DNA from: Nakamurella lactea DSM 19367
Lineage (GTDB): Bacteria > Actinomycetota > Actinomycetes > Mycobacteriales > Nakamurellaceae
Direction: 5' to 3'
Length of the DNA: 64,000 nucleotides
NCBI RefSeq assembly: GCF_000426645.1
Contig: NZ_AUFT01000006.1
Span: forward strand, 62,001 to 126,000
The notes under the pieces: generated by a model
Seen by the model: the letters and a program-made list of their open reading frames with translations, nothing else
Told to the model about the DNA's origin: nothing
Database searches by the model: none
Program-made: the position numbers and the translations under genes
Part shown: positions 26,697 through 39,265 of the stretch, one piece after another
Layout: each line of letters starts with the position of its first letter
How positions within the stretch are numbered: the stretch's first letter is position 1

Positions 26697-28292
26697 TTAC
26701 CCGTAGCTCCGGCGTACCCAGTCCGCCCAACTGCTCTGCAGACTCTTCGCCGATCCCCCCGTTGCATCCGCCGCGCAGGCGAACGCTTCCCGGCCCGTGT
26801 AGCCGCACTCGGCGATCTTCAGAGCCGTTGCCACGCTGTACTTCTCGCCGAGGTAGACGAAGACCGACGCGGCGATCACATACCAGAAGTTCAATTCGTC
26901 CGCGCTGCCGTCCCGCATCTGCGCCGCGGTCGGCGGGGCTCCGGTGAACAGCTTCTCCAGCCGGGCCGGCGTCATCACCAGCCGATAAGTTCCCAGATCT
27001 GCCACGGGTGCGCCCGTGGCCACCTGCGCTGCGCTGGAGCCGAAGTACAGCTCGGTCACATACTGCGCCACCCCTTCCGCGAGCGCTGGATCGTTGGTCA
27101 GGTGCTGACGATCCAGCGGCAGGGCGAAGAACCGGTAGTGGGTCAGTTCGTGCACCAGCACACTCGGCAGCAGACCCGAGGCCATCGGGCCCACCGCCAG
27201 CCGCGAACTTCCCACTTCCCGGTCGACCGGCCGGTCGTCGCCGAAGGCGATCGTCAGATCCCGCACATAGGCCAGCGCGATGCCGGTGACGTCGGAGAGC
27301 TTGTCCGTCGTTGCCCGGAACCACTTCTGAATCTCGGTGGCCCGGTCGGTCGCGAAGATCACCGCACCGCTCAGCGGGGTCAACGCGACCTTCGAACCGA
27401 CGAACAGCCGCCGCTGGAAGTCGATCGCGGTGTCGGCGGCCTGGGCGACCTGCTCGGCGTAGCCGACGGCCGCCGGGGTGCTGAGCACCACCACCCTGGA
27501 ACCCTTGGTCGCGACCAGCGCGCACGAACAGTCCCAGGGGGCCGGCCGGACCGCGTGCCACCTGGTGATCTTCAGCGATCCGTCGCGTTGCCAGCTCACC
27601 CGCACCTGGTACTGGGACGTACCGATCACCGGTGTGCCGTCGGCGTCCGCGCCGTCGGAGGGATGGTGCGCGCCGGCCATCAGGTAGTCGATGTCGGCGA
27701 TCCCGGCATCGTTCGGCGCCACCCGCAGGCCCTGATCCTGGTAGGTCGCCACCGACCCGGCGTCGAAGCCGATGACGTCCATGTTGTCCCACCACCGGGC
27801 CGCGACGGTGACCGCCGGGGACGAGAAGTGGCTCAGGAAAGCAGCTCTGTCGTGGTCGTTCAGCGCGGCGGTCATCGACCGCAGCAGCGGCTGCACGTCG
27901 AGCACGGCGGGCATCGGAGCCGGCGCCGGCGTCGCCGGGGTCGGCCGGATCGCGGTGCTCACCGTCCGGCCGGACGTCTCGGGCGTCGTCCGCGGGGTCG
28001 GTGTGGTCCGCGCCGTCGGTGCTGTCGGGTCCGTCAGCTCGGTCGGGGTCGTCGGCTCGGTCGGGGTCGTCGGCTCGGTCGGGGTCGTCGGCTCGGTCGG
28101 GGTCGTCGGCTCGGTCGGGGTGGTCGGGGCGCTGAGCTCGGTGGGCGTGGTCCGAGCGCCAGGGGTGGCCAGCGCCGGTCGGCCGGTTGCGGCGACCGGC
28201 TCACCGGTGACGACGGCCGAGCAGCCGGCCACCAGCAGGGCGCCGGTCAGCAGCAGCCCGGCCAGGCCCCGGCGCCACCGCGTCACCCGCAC
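26697..28292 (-). CDS. HELTH-motif putative metallopeptidase lipoprotein with Thr/Pro/Glu repeats
   Basis: A 531-aa protein. The signal peptide ends in the lipobox L-L-V-A-G-C (residues ~18-23), so it should be a membrane-anchored lipoprotein. Next comes a linker in which PTTPTE is repeated about five times. The folded part has an NTF2-like region (NDHDRAAFLSHFSSPAVTVA) and, near residue 400, VLVHELTHYRFFALPLDR, an H-E-x-x-H zinc motif, with ALAEGVAQYVTELYF supplying a downstream Glu. This layout suggests a secreted zinc peptidase on the outer surface, but the substrate is unknown. The GTG at 28292 follows TACGGT by 6 nt. It is convergent with the HNH gene. Confidence 0.7.
   Translation of the reverse strand: MRVTRWRRGLAGLLLTGALLVAGCSAVVTGEPVAATGRPALATPGARTTPTELSAPTTPTEPTTPTEPTTPTEPTTPTEPTTPTELTDPTAPTARTTPTPRTTPETSGRTVSTAIRPTPATPAPAPMPAVLDVQPLLRSMTAALNDHDRAAFLSHFSSPAVTVAARWWDNMDVIGFDAGSVATYQDQGLRVAPNDAGIADIDYLMAGAHHPSDGADADGTPVIGTSQYQVRVSWQRDGSLKITRWHAVRPAPWDCSCALVATKGSRVVVLSTPAAVGYAEQVAQAADTAIDFQRRLFVGSKVALTPLSGAVIFATDRATEIQKWFRATTDKLSDVTGIALAYVRDLTIAFGDDRPVDREVGSSRLAVGPMASGLLPSVLVHELTHYRFFALPLDRQHLTNDPALAEGVAQYVTELYFGSSAAQVATGAPVADLGTYRLVMTPARLEKLFTGAPPTAAQMRDGSADELNFWYVIAASVFVYLGEKYSVATALKIAECGYTGREAFACAADATGGSAKSLQSSWADWVRRSYG
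28037..28126. repeat. five 18-bp tandem units encoding the PTTPTE linker
   Basis: Units begin at 28037, 28055, 28073, 28091 and 28109 and read GCTCGGTCGGGGTCGTCG with one change in the last. They give a hexapeptide-repeat spacer between the lipid anchor and the peptidase domain. Copy number is likely to vary between strains. Confidence 0.85.
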
Positions 28293-28298
28293 CTGTTC

Positions 28299-28304
28299 AC
28301 CGTA
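28299..28304 (-). promoter_or_regulatory. -10 box TACGGT of a leaderless promoter
   Basis: TACGGT on the minus strand ends 6 nt before the GTG at 28292. It lies back to back with the TACTCT box of the DUF4031 gene, only 12 bp away. Confidence 0.5.
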
Positions 28305-28316
28305 GGCCAGTGCCCC

Positions 28317-28322
28317 TACTCT
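28317..28322 (+). promoter_or_regulatory. -10 box TACTCT of a leaderless promoter
   Basis: TACTCT is followed by GGCGGC and the ATG at 28329. It gives a short divergent promoter pair with the lipoprotein gene. Confidence 0.5.
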
Positions 28323-28328
28323 GGCGGC

Positions 28329-28595
28329 ATGTCCATACTGATCGATCCACCGCGCTGGCCGGCCCACGGCAAGGTCTGGTCACACCTGGTCAGCGATGTC
28401 AGCCTGGATGAACTGCACGCCTTCGCCGCCGCCGCCGGCATCCCGGAGCGCGGGTTCGATCGCGATCACTACGACGTGCCGCAGGACCGCTACGACTCGC
28501 TGGTGGGTCGTGGCGCCCTGCCGGTCGACTCCCGGGAACTGCTGGCCAGGCTGACGGCTGCCGGGCTGCGGGTGCGCAAGGCCCGGGTCAGTTAG
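28329..28595 (+). CDS. DUF4031 small protein
   Basis: An 88-aa protein. It matches the actinobacterial DUF4031 pattern: SILIDPPRWPAHGKVWSHLV at the start, SDVSLDELHAFAAAAGIPER, GFDRDHYDVPQDRYDSLV and a basic end LRVRKARVS. The conserved D-P-P-x-W-P-x-H and H-Y-D-V-P motifs suggest a compact nucleic-acid- or metal-binding domain, but no function is established. The stop codon overlaps the nagA stop (TTAG) in a convergent arrangement. Confidence 0.75.
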   Translation: MSILIDPPRWPAHGKVWSHLVSDVSLDELHAFAAAAGIPERGFDRDHYDVPQDRYDSLVGRGALPVDSRELLARLTAAGLRVRKARVS

Positions 28596-29788
28596 CGCGC
28601 CGGCGGCTCCGGCCGACGCTCGTCGGCCCACTTGCCGCCGACCATCACCGCCTCGACCGACCAGTCCGGATCGGCCACCACCAGATCGGCGATCCGGCCC
28701 TGTGCGATGCTGCCGTGGTCCCGCTCGACCCCGAGCAGCCGGGCCGGCACCAGGGAGGCGGCGGCCACCGCCTCGACCACCGGCAGCCCGACGTCCTGCA
28801 CCGCCCGACGTACCGCCACGTCCATGGTCAGCGTCGAACCGGCGATCGACCCCGGGACCGCGGGATCGTCGGTCACCAGCCGCGCGCCTCCATCGGACAC
28901 CCGGACGTCGAATCCCGCCAGCGAGTAGTCGCCGTCGGCAGCGCCGGCCGCGGCCATCGCGTCCGTCACCAGCGCCACCCGGCCGGGCGCGATCGACCGG
29001 AGCAGCCGCACCGTCGCCGGATGCAGGTGCACGCCGTCGTTGATCGCCTCCAGCACCACCCCGGCGTCCATCGCGGCGCCGATGATCGCCGGGTCCCGGT
29101 GGTGCAGCGGCCGCATCCCGTTGAACGCGTGCGTCACCAGATCGGCGCCGGCCTCGAACGCGGCCAGCGCGGTCGGGTAGTCGGCGTCGGAGTGCCCGAC
29201 CGCGGCATGCACCCCGGAGCTGACGCAGAACCGCACCGCGGTGAGCCCGCCGTCGAGCTCCGGGGCCAGTGTCAGCACCCGGACCTGACCGTCGCCCGCG
29301 ACCAACAACTGTTCCAGCGCAGCGGGTTCGGGTGCCCGCAACAATGCGGGGTCGTGCACACCCCGACGCAGCTCGGACAGGAACGGGCCCTCCAGGTGCA
29401 GTCCGAGCACGTGCGGATCGCCGGCGGCGTAGGCCGCGGCCGCCGACACCCGGGAGACCAGCTCCGGGATCGAGGCAGTGACCAGCGAGACCAGCGAGCG
29501 GGTGGTGCCGTGCCGACGGTGGGCGGCCAGCCCGGCGGCGATGTCGGCGGCGCCGGCATCGAACGTCGCGCCGGCCGCCCCATGCACATGCAGGTCGATG
29601 AAGCCGGGCAGCAGCCACCGGCCGGCCAGCTCGATATTCGTTGCACCGTCGGCGAACTCAGCCGGAACCTGCCGCTCGCCGACCCCGACGATCCGGTCAC
29701 CGGCGAGCGCGACCCAGCCGGGCGCGAACACCGCATCGGCCGTCACCACCATGGCATCGGTGAACACGGTCCGGGTCGGCTCCGTCAC
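28592..29788 (-). CDS. nagA: N-acetylglucosamine-6-phosphate deacetylase
   Basis: A 398-aa amidohydrolase. The metal site and substrate motifs are present: LLPGFIDLHVHGAAGATFDA, VLGLHLEGPFLSELRRGVHD, HAAVGHSDADYPTALAAFEA, LVTHAFNGMRPLHHRDPAII and the catalytic Asp in ALVTDAMAAAGAADGDYSLA. It removes the acetyl group of GlcNAc-6-P, feeding cell-wall sugar into glycolysis or recycling. The GTG start overlaps the stop of the ROK kinase gene (GTGA), so kinase and deacetylase are made together. nagB is not in the window. Confidence 0.92.
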   Translation of the reverse strand: MTEPTRTVFTDAMVVTADAVFAPGWVALAGDRIVGVGERQVPAEFADGATNIELAGRWLLPGFIDLHVHGAAGATFDAGAADIAAGLAAHRRHGTTRSLVSLVTASIPELVSRVSAAAAYAAGDPHVLGLHLEGPFLSELRRGVHDPALLRAPEPAALEQLLVAGDGQVRVLTLAPELDGGLTAVRFCVSSGVHAAVGHSDADYPTALAAFEAGADLVTHAFNGMRPLHHRDPAIIGAAMDAGVVLEAINDGVHLHPATVRLLRSIAPGRVALVTDAMAAAGAADGDYSLAGFDVRVSDGGARLVTDDPAVPGSIAGSTLTMDVAVRRAVQDVGLPVVEAVAAASLVPARLLGVERDHGSIAQGRIADLVVADPDWSVEAVMVGGKWADERRPEPPAR

Positions 29789-30738
29789 GGCTTGTCCTTT
29801 CGAAGCTGCTGCCAGGCGAGCAGGGCGGCGCCCGCCAGGCCGGCCCGGTCCCCGAGTTCGGTGACCGCGATCGGCGGAGCGGTGCGGAACGTCAACCGCT
29901 GCGCCAGCGCCCCGGCCAACGGGCCGGTCAACGCCTCCCCGGCCAGCGACAGCCCACCGCCGATGACGATCACCCCGGGGTCCTGCAGCACCGTCACCGC
30001 GGCCAGCGCGTCGGCCAGCGCGTCGATCGCGTCGGCCCAGACCTGACCGGCGGCCTCGTCACCGGACTGCAGCAGCTCAACGACATCCCGGGCCGATGCC
30101 TGCACGCCGGTGAGTTCGCTGTAGGCCCTGCCGATCCGGGAGGCCGAGGCGATCGACTCCAGGCAGCCGTGGTTGCCGCACCCGCACAACGGCCCGCCGG
30201 GCCGCACCACCAGGTGCCCGACCTCACCGGCCTGCCCGGTCGCCCCGTTGTCCACCCGACCGCCCTCGACCAGGCCGCCGGCGATGCCGGTGCCGATGGC
30301 CACGAAGTACACCGAGTCGGTGCCGGTACCGGCGCCGAGGACGGCCTCGGCCAGCGCCCCCAGCCGGACGTCGTGGCCGAGCACCACCGGGATCCCGAGC
30401 CGGTCGGACAACAGGCGCACGAACGGGACATCGCGCCAGCCGAGGTTGGCCGCGTACCTGGCAATTCCGGCGGCGCTGTCCACCACACCGGGGACGCCGA
30501 GGCCGAGCGCCCGGACATTGTCGGTGTCGACCAGATCCTGCGCGAAGGCGACGATCCGGTCGACCGCTGCCTGCGGGCCCCCTTCGGCGCCCGTCGGCCG
30601 GCGCGACTCGCGCACCACGGTGCCGTCCTCGGCGATCAGCCCGGCCTTGATCGACGTACCACCGACATCCAGTGCCGCCACCAGATCGGTCCGGATTCGC
30701 GGCTCCCCCGGGATCGCCGGCACCCCGATGGCGTCCAC
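29785..30738 (-). CDS. ROK-family sugar kinase, probable N-acetylglucosamine or glucose kinase
   Basis: About 317 aa. The ATP-binding phosphate loop is LVAALDVGGTSIKAGLIAED. It is followed by LGLGVPGVVDSAAGIARYAA, the catalytic Asp region PVVLGHDVRLGALAEAVLGA, GTGIAGGLVEGGRVDNGATG and the ROK zinc signature C-G-C-G-N-H-G-C-L-E. Coupling to nagA makes N-acetylglucosamine the most likely substrate; glucose is the alternative. The start is uncertain: GTG at 30738 (just after GGAG) or at 30723. It follows guaB3 on the same strand by 14 nt, so it may be read from the guaB transcript. Confidence 0.83.
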   Translation of the reverse strand: MDAIGVPAIPGEPRIRTDLVAALDVGGTSIKAGLIAEDGTVVRESRRPTGAEGGPQAAVDRIVAFAQDLVDTDNVRALGLGVPGVVDSAAGIARYAANLGWRDVPFVRLLSDRLGIPVVLGHDVRLGALAEAVLGAGTGTDSVYFVAIGTGIAGGLVEGGRVDNGATGQAGEVGHLVVRPGGPLCGCGNHGCLESIASASRIGRAYSELTGVQASARDVVELLQSGDEAAGQVWADAIDALADALAAVTVLQDPGVIVIGGGLSLAGEALTGPLAGALAQRLTFRTAPPIAVTELGDRAGLAGAALLAWQQLRKDKP

Positions 30739-30752
30739 CTCCGGTCGGGCGT

Positions 30753-31883
30753 TCAGTGCGCCACCGACAGGCCGACCTTCTGGAACTCCTTCAGGTCGCT
30801 GTAGCCGGTCTTGGCCATCGCCCGCCGCAGCGCGCCGAACAGGTTGGTCCGGCCGTCCGCCCCGATCGCCGGCCCGTTCAGCAGCCGCTCGATCGGGACA
30901 TCGGCCGACCCGGTGGGCAGCGGGTAGCCGCGGGGCAGCGCCGGATGCGCCGCCGATGGCGGCCAGAACCAGCCGGCCGCCGGCGCGGAATCTGCCTCGG
31001 ACAACGGTTCTCCGAGCATTACCGCATCGGCGCCACAGGCGATTGCCTTCGCGACGTCGGCACTGGTCGCGATGTCGCCGGCGGCGATCACGTGGACGTA
31101 GCGGCCGCCGGTCTCGTCCAGGTACGAACGGCGGGCAGCCGCGGCGTCGGCGATCGCGGTGGCCATCGCCACCTCGATCCCCAGCACCTCGTCGGTGGTC
31201 GAGGTCATCCCGGCGCCGGTACCGACGATCACGCCGGCCGCGCCGGTGCGCATCAGGTGGGTCGCCGTCTGGTAGTTGGTGCACCCGCCGACGATCACCG
31301 GCACGTCCAGATCGGCGATGAAGCTCTTCAGGTTCAACGCTTCGCCGCTGCCCTGCACGTGCTCGGCCGAGACGATCGTCCCCTGAATCACCAGTAGCTC
31401 GACGCCGGCCGAGATCACCTGCTGGGCAAGCGATCCGGCATTCTGCGGGGACAACCGCACGGCGACCGTGCCGCCGCCGTCGCGCAGGGTGTGCACCGCC
31501 TCGGTGAGCAGGTCGACCGACACCGGCGCGGAATACGCCTGCTGGACCGCGGCCACCACCTGCTCGGTGGACTCTGCGGTCTCGGCGAGCTCGATCAGCT
31601 CCTGGATCACCCGCCGCGGCTCGGCGTGCCTGGCCCACAGTCCCTCGCCGTCGATCACCCCGAGACCGCCGAGCCGGCCGACCGCGACCGCGGTGTCCGG
31701 GTCGACTACCGCGTCGGAAGGTTGGGTGAGCAACGGGATCTCGAACCGGTAGGCGTCGATCTGCCAGGCCGTCGAAATATCGGCGGAGGACCGGGTCCGC
31801 CGGGTCGGCACGATGCCGATGTCGTCGAGGGTGTAACTGCGCCGGGCCGTCCGGCCCATGCCGATCTCCACGCTGTCACTCAC
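30753..31883 (-). CDS. guaB3: GuaB3-family IMP dehydrogenase-like protein
   Basis: A 376-aa protein of the IMPDH/GMP-reductase superfamily without CBS domains. It begins VEIGMGRTARRSYTLDDIGI and has VRLSPQNAGSLAQQVISAGV, IVGGCTNYQTATHLMRTGAA, YVHVIAAGDIATSADVAKAI and ends LKEFQKVGLSVAH, closely following mycobacterial GuaB3 (Rv3410c) as I remember it. The active-site loop reads VGTGAGMTSTTDEVLGI: the Cys that IMPDH uses to attack IMP is missing, as in that mycobacterial homologue. It should therefore not be called a working IMPDH. The GTG start has GGGAA upstream. It is 10 nt after guaB. Confidence 0.88.
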   Translation of the reverse strand: MSDSVEIGMGRTARRSYTLDDIGIVPTRRTRSSADISTAWQIDAYRFEIPLLTQPSDAVVDPDTAVAVGRLGGLGVIDGEGLWARHAEPRRVIQELIELAETAESTEQVVAAVQQAYSAPVSVDLLTEAVHTLRDGGGTVAVRLSPQNAGSLAQQVISAGVELLVIQGTIVSAEHVQGSGEALNLKSFIADLDVPVIVGGCTNYQTATHLMRTGAAGVIVGTGAGMTSTTDEVLGIEVAMATAIADAAAARRSYLDETGGRYVHVIAAGDIATSADVAKAIACGADAVMLGEPLSEADSAPAAGWFWPPSAAHPALPRGYPLPTGSADVPIERLLNGPAIGADGRTNLFGALRRAMAKTGYSDLKEFQKVGLSVAH

Positions 31884-31893
31884 AAAAGGTTCC

Positions 31894-35052
<3,159 letters not shown>

Positions 35053-35056
<4 letters not shown>

Positions 35057-35682
35057 CCGATGACCTCCGCCCAGCCGCCCTGATCCACCGGTGCCTCGCC
35101 CGCTTCGGTGAGCAGCGACCGCAACCGGCCGAGTGCCCGATGCTGGGCCACCCGGACCGCGCCGGCGGACATCTCCAACGCGGCCGCGGTCTGCTCGGCA
35201 GACAGGCCGACCACCACCCGCAGCCGAAGGATCTCCTGCTGCTGCGGCGGCAGGGTCGCCACCATCTGGCCGATCCTGGCCGCGGTGGCGCTGCGCATAG
35301 CCTGCTGTTCCGGCGAGTCCGCGGAGTCGGCGGCGTCCGGGATCTCGGGAACCGGGATGCTGAGCACCTTGGCCGATGCCCGGTGCACGTCGGCGACCTT
35401 GTGCGCCGCGATGCCGTAGACGAAACCGAGGAACGGGGTGCTGCCGCGGCGGTAGCCGGGCAGTGCGGAGACCACCGCCAGGCACACTTCCTGCGCCACG
35501 TCGTCGGCGCCGGCCACTGCCCGCAGGCCGGCGGCGACCCGCGCCCGGCAGTACTTGACGACCAGCGGGTGGACGGTGGCGATCAGCTGATCGAGCGCGT
35601 CCCGGTCACCGGCCAGCGCCGACTCGACCAGATCGTCGACGGCGTCGGACCCGGCGGCCGGCGCCTGCCACGCTGCGACCAT
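35053..35682 (-). CDS. sigD: RNA polymerase ECF sigma factor SigD
   Basis: A 209-aa sigma-70 family protein. Region 2 has VVKYCRARVAAGLRAVAGAD and DDVAQEVCLAVVSALPGYRR, TPFLGFVYGIAAHKVADVHR. Region 4 has LPPQQQEILRLRVVVGLSAE, QTAAALEMSAGAVRVAQHRA. The position between rsdA and a BldM-type gene, upstream of guaB, is the conserved sigD locus of mycobacteria. SigD there controls cell-envelope, ribosomal and secretion genes under nutrient stress; the same role is inferred here. Confidence 0.9.
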
Positions 35683-35714
35683 CTCGACCCGCCCTCGTCC
35701 GACGAACGGTCCGC

Positions 35715-36314
35715 TCAGGCAACCAGCCCGCGGCGGAATCCGACAGCGACCGCTTGCGCGCGGTCCCGTGCGCCGAGCTTACGGAACAAACGGCGCGCGT
35801 GGGTCTTCACGGTGTCCTCGGACAGGAACAATTCCCGGCCGATCTCGGCGTTGGACTGGCCCTGGCTCATCCCCCGCAACACCTGCAGCTCCCGCTCGGT
35901 GAGCGGAATGTCGTTCTCCACGCCTTCGTTGCGCTGCGAACCGAACCGCGGATCGGCCAGCGCGTCGGCCAGCGCCGCGACGATTTCCGGCCGGCCGGCG
36001 TCCCAGCGCAGGAATCCCCTGGCACCGCAGGCGATCGCCGCGGCGATCGACGCCGTGTCGTCCGGCGACCCGAACACGATCACCACCGCGCCGGGGTGCA
36101 GCGCCATCAGCCGGCGGGTCGCCTCGATCCCGCTGGTCAGCGCCCGTTGGGTGCCGATCAGCACGATGTCCGCGGATTCCCGGCCGTACCGGTTCAGCAG
36201 CTCATCGCCGGAGGCGACGCAGTCGACATTGTCGACCGCCGCGACCGCCGTCATCACCCTGGTCAACCCGTCCCGGGCCGTGCGCCGTTCGTCGCAGATC
36301 AGCACGCTCGTCAT
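35715..36314 (-). CDS. bldM: BldM-like response regulator with a degenerate receiver domain
   Basis: A 199-aa protein. The C-terminal LuxR-type helix-turn-helix (LTERELQVLRGMSQGQSNAE, IGRELFLSEDTVKTHARRLF, RKLGARDRAQAVAVGFRRGL) is nearly that of Streptomyces BldM, and the gene sits at the same locus. The receiver is atypical. Where BldM has I-L-M-D-V-R-M-P, this protein reads D-I-V-L-I-G-T-Q-R-A, so the phospho-accepting Asp is gone. The conserved Lys of the GYLHKDAS-like segment is also replaced (GFLRWDAG). It probably works without phosphorylation. GGAGG lies 9 nt before the ATG. Confidence 0.87.
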   Translation of the reverse strand: MTSVLICDERRTARDGLTRVMTAVAAVDNVDCVASGDELLNRYGRESADIVLIGTQRALTSGIEATRRLMALHPGAVVIVFGSPDDTASIAAAIACGARGFLRWDAGRPEIVAALADALADPRFGSQRNEGVENDIPLTERELQVLRGMSQGQSNAEIGRELFLSEDTVKTHARRLFRKLGARDRAQAVAVGFRRGLVA

Positions 36315-36717
36315 CCCAGTACCCCTCCAGCCGCCCGCACTCAATAGGCTTGCTGACATCGGAGCCGAAAGGGCTCCGACGCGCCCCTACTGGGTGCAGG
36401 TTTACCACACAGTAGCTACTTTGGCCTATCCCACCCGTGACACTACCGGGGAAATCCGGTGCTCGAATGGGGTATCAGGTCTACGGAGCGCATAACGTCT
36501 GCCCATGGTCAATAGACCCGATGGGGTCTAGTTGTGATTTGTTCACCGGCAGGGTGTTGTCCACCGCAGGAAACCGGCCTAGTTTCAAGATCGACTAGCA
36601 CACGCCGCACCGAGTCGGGTCGGAGCGCGGCGGCGAGAACGCCACAGCTGTCACGGCCGATCGCCGCTCACCCTTCACCGGACTTCGACGGTTTACGCCG
36701 GAAGAAGGGGACAGGAC
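36315..36717. other. 403-bp divergent intergenic region between bldM and whiB3-like genes
   Basis: No coding potential is seen. It is the largest regulatory gap of the core block and is relatively A/T-rich around 36395-36430 and 36490-36550. It holds the perfect inverted repeat at 36513-36530. Regulation of both genes by BldM itself or by redox is plausible but not shown by the sequence. Confidence 0.6.
36513..36530. promoter_or_regulatory. perfect inverted repeat TAGACCC-GATG-GGGTCTA
   Basis: Two 7-bp arms with a 4-nt centre lie about 190 bp upstream of the whiB start. The symmetry suggests a dimeric-regulator operator. A short RNA hairpin is the alternative. Confidence 0.5.
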
Positions 36718-37005
36718 GTGGCTGACACCAGACGCCTCCCGGGTCCGAATGCGGACCTGTGGGACTGGCAACTGTTCGGCGCCTGCCGGGGCATGGCGAG
36801 TTCGTATTTCTTCCACCCGGAGGGTGAGCGCGGCCCGGCAAGGGCCCGTCGTGAGACCAAGGCGAAAGCGATCTGCCTCGAGTGCCCGGTGCTGGCGCAA
36901 TGCCGGGCCCATGCGCTCGCGGTACACGAGCCGTACGGGATCTGGGGCGGGCTCTCCGAGGGCGAGCGCGCCGGCATCCTCAACACAGCGCCGCCGCGTC
37001 GCTGA
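36718..37005 (+). CDS. whiB3: WhiB-family iron-sulfur transcriptional regulator, WhiB3-like
   Basis: A 95-aa protein with the four [4Fe-4S]-binding Cys: one in FGACRGMASS and three in ICLECPVLAQC, followed by the G-I-W-G-G-L-S turn. The extended pattern LPGPNADLWDWQLFGACRG, SSYFFHPEGERGPARARRE closely follows M. tuberculosis WhiB3 as I recall it, and the gene is likewise divergent from the sigD cluster and convergent with groEL1. WhiB3 senses redox and NO and binds principal sigma factor region 4. The GTG start has GGGGACAGG upstream. A C-terminal basic P-P-R-R takes the place of the longer mycobacterial tail. Confidence 0.92.
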   Translation: MADTRRLPGPNADLWDWQLFGACRGMASSYFFHPEGERGPARARRETKAKAICLECPVLAQCRAHALAVHEPYGIWGGLSEGERAGILNTAPPRR

Positions 37006-37016
37006 CCCAACGCGGC

Positions 37017-37044
37017 GGGAGCGGACCCCGAGGGGCCCGCTCCC
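37017..37044. terminator. bidirectional hairpin between whiB3 and groEL1
   Basis: GGGAGCGG at 37017-37024 pairs with CCGCTCCC at 37037-37044 between the two convergent stop codons. Confidence 0.65.
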
Positions 37045-37055
37045 GGTTCAGCTGG

Positions 37056-38687
<1,632 letters not shown>

Positions 38688-38756
38688 TCAGTTGTGAGCA
38701 GGCTTTGGTGGCCGGCTGCTGGTGAGCAGTCCGGTGGAGCAGGGCACAGACGCCTC

Positions 38757-38795
38757 ACGCCCCGGCGGCCGGTTTCCGGTCGCCGGGGCGTGAGG
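38757..38795 (-). promoter_or_regulatory. 18-bp stem-loop in the groES-groEL1 intergenic region
   Basis: Arms 38757-38774 and 38778-38795 pair along 18 positions, with one G-U-type exception, around a 3-nt loop. It lies about 40 nt after the groES stop and 85 nt before groEL1. Partial termination or mRNA processing that changes the GroES:GroEL1 ratio is the likely role. Confidence 0.7.
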
Positions 38796-38833
38796 ATGGC
38801 GTCAGCCGAACGAACCGGCCTGGCCCTGGTGGA

Positions 38834-39133
38834 TCACTTGGTGATCTTGGCCAGCACGTCACGGGCCGACAGGATCAGATACTCCTGGCCGCTGTACTTG
38901 ACCTCGGTGCCGCCGTACTTCGAATAGATGACGACGTCGCCTTCTGCGACGTCCACCGGGACGCGCTGGCCGTTGTCGTCGACGCGACCGGGTCCGACGG
39001 CCAGGACGGTGCCCTCCTGGGGCTTCTCCTTGGCGGTGTCGGGGATGACCAGACCGGACGCGGTCGTGGTCTCGGCCTCATTGGCCTGGACGAGGATCTT
39101 GTCCTCGAGCGGCTGGATGTTCACGCTCGCCAC
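38834..39133 (-). CDS. groES: co-chaperonin GroES
   Basis: A 99-aa protein of normal length. It has [19 protein letters not shown], the mobile loop [40 protein letters not shown] and [20 protein letters not shown]. It caps the GroEL folding chamber. I chose the GTG at 39133 because GGGGGAGG lies 8 nt upstream; the open frame upstream of it is not GroES-like. It is controlled by the CIRCE element and promoter at 39266-39300. Confidence 0.94.
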   Translation of the reverse strand: MASVNIQPLEDKILVQANEAETTTASGLVIPDTAKEKPQEGTVLAVGPGRVDDNGQRVPVDVAEGDVVIYSKYGGTEVKYSGQEYLILSARDVLAKITK

Positions 39134-39265
39134 TTGCTTGACCTCCCCCTTCTGGGGTTTCAGTGTCTTCGATGGGTGGGAATGAATGCTGCACGAGTGC
39201 CGCACCGAGTGACTCAGTCGGACCACCGTCGTCGCGGGTGCCGGCCATCCGTCATTGCCACTCGA

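Noticed and set aside
24918-28595. 1225-aa plus-strand open frame spanning HNH, lipoprotein and DUF4031 regions
   Set aside because: Only its first part (DUF222) and last 88 residues (DUF4031) are real. The middle is antisense of the lipoprotein gene, and the HNH domain is in another frame, so it is not a giant fusion.
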